This document shows positions 18,349 through 18,947 of a DNA stretch of 18,947 nucleotides, piece after piece. Both the position numbers and the translations under genes were made by a program. The number at the start of each line of letters is the position of its first letter. Position 1 is the stretch's first letter. The stretch lies in assembly GCA_002861585.1 (NCBI GenBank), contig PJQJ01000010.1, forward strand, positions 2,425-21,371, written 5' to 3'. The DNA is from Candidatus Saccharimonadota bacterium. GTDB taxonomy: Bacteria; Patescibacteriota; Saccharimonadia; Saccharimonadales; Saccharimonadaceae. Below the pieces are notes generated by a model. It was not told the origin of the DNA and searched no databases. It saw nothing but the letters and a program-made list of their open reading frames with translations.

Positions 18349-18947
18349 ATGCGACAATTAAACGGTCGAGAATTGGCCGATTATATTAAAGAACGTCAGC
18401 TTCATCAAGCTCGTTCACTTCGACAAGCACATGGTATTGTGCCGACTCTTGCTATTATTCAAACGAAAGATGATCCTGTAATCGATAAGTATGTCTCGCT
18501 AAAGCAGGCTTACGGCGATGATATCTTTGTGGATGTTCAGCTTCATAAGATCGATCAAGCTGACGCTCGTAAAACGATTGATGCACTTAATAACGATTCT
18601 GCAGTTCACGGTATTATTATCCAACTGCCGCTTATGGAGACATCAGAAACGGAAGAGCTGCTAAACAGTGTTTCTCCTGAAAAAGATGTTGATGGCTTGG
18701 GTGTGGAATCACAATGGGATCCAGCTACTCCAACTGCAATTAATTGGCTGCTTGCAGGTTACAATGTTGATCTAAACAATAAAAAGATAGTGATTGTGGG
18801 TAAGGGTAGACTAGTCGGTATGCCACTATTGAAGATGTGGACCGCTTCCGGCTTAAATGTTACCGCCTTGGATAAAAACGATACCGATATAGATCGGACT
18901 ATCAAAAATGCTGATCTGATTGTGACTGCCACTGGTGTGCCAGGGTT
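18349..18947 (+). CDS. folD: FolD, partial, runs off window end
   Basis: The first 199 residues of the bifunctional methylenetetrahydrofolate dehydrogenase/methenyltetrahydrofolate cyclohydrolase. Seen: the YxxxK motif in DKYVSLKQAYG, the substrate-site GIIIQLPLM, KDVDGLG with the catalytic-region Asp, PATPTA where most FolD have PCTPxG, and the dinucleotide-binding region VIVGKGRLVGMPLL where GRSxxVGxP is usual. These exchanges (Cys to Ala, GRS to GKG) mark a divergent form; cofactor preference may differ. It supplies one-carbon units for purine, thymidylate or formyl-Met synthesis. The reading frame stays open to the last base. Start is leaderless-type. Confidence 0.9.
   Translation, partial: MRQLNGRELADYIKERQLHQARSLRQAHGIVPTLAIIQTKDDPVIDKYVSLKQAYGDDIFVDVQLHKIDQADARKTIDALNNDSAVHGIIIQLPLMETSETEELLNSVSPEKDVDGLGVESQWDPATPTAINWLLAGYNVDLNNKKIVIVGKGRLVGMPLLKMWTASGLNVTALDKNDTDIDRTIKNADLIVTATGVPG

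Overview
The window reads as a compact, moderately AT-rich bacterial chromosome segment, most likely from a member of Candidatus Saccharibacteria (TM7) or a close Patescibacteria/CPR relative. The reasons are the small, tightly packed genes, many short membrane proteins of unknown function, two near-paralogous hybrid-free histidine kinases with an HQLRTPATGVKQY box, a DUF2207-type protein without its usual ectodomain, a divergent FolD, and a dominant promoter style in which an extended -10 box (TGn-TATAGT/TACACT/TATACT) lies 6-8 nt from the start codon, so most genes appear to be leaderless. The taxonomic call is inference; there is no rRNA or ribosomal protein gene here to anchor it.

Layout. 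1-2064: remains of a small membrane-protein gene (start codon ATA, in-frame TAA), a half-size EamA/DMT-like membrane protein (minus), a DUF2207-like protein and a 2-TM protein (plus). 2065-4670: a 4-TM protein divergent from a SAM methyltransferase, a 52-aa charged protein with a clear terminator, then a CDP-alcohol phosphatidyltransferase convergent with a CDP-archaeol-synthase-like (CarS) protein; the last two suggest a phospholipid head-group or isoprenoid-lipid function. 4928-6968: an intracellular-type polyhydroxyalkanoate depolymerase and a membrane-anchored protein with an I9-like protease-propeptide domain. 6980-8460: a GC-rich MFS exporter cassette with its own sigma70-type promoter, a leader containing a short upstream ORF in a hairpin, a Shine-Dalgarno start and a chain of GC-rich hairpins; it looks horizontally acquired.

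8486-16599: two PAS histidine kinases with very similar catalytic halves flank a Sap/CcdA-like membrane protein, an unknown 189-aa protein, a YfcE/MJ0936-type phosphoesterase and a large secreted DUF2961/GH172 glycosidase. The glycosidase carries three copies of a beta-sandwich module, two of them inserted in the catalytic domain. The second kinase and the glycosidase genes share an identical 12-bp element just before their starts. No response regulator gene is present.

16725-18947: a 113-aa secretion-signal-less surface/tail-like protein with a textbook promoter, a rhomboid protease, a 78-aa plus 36-aa small-gene pair, and the 5' part of folD running off the end. No tRNA, rRNA, CRISPR array or insertion sequence was found.
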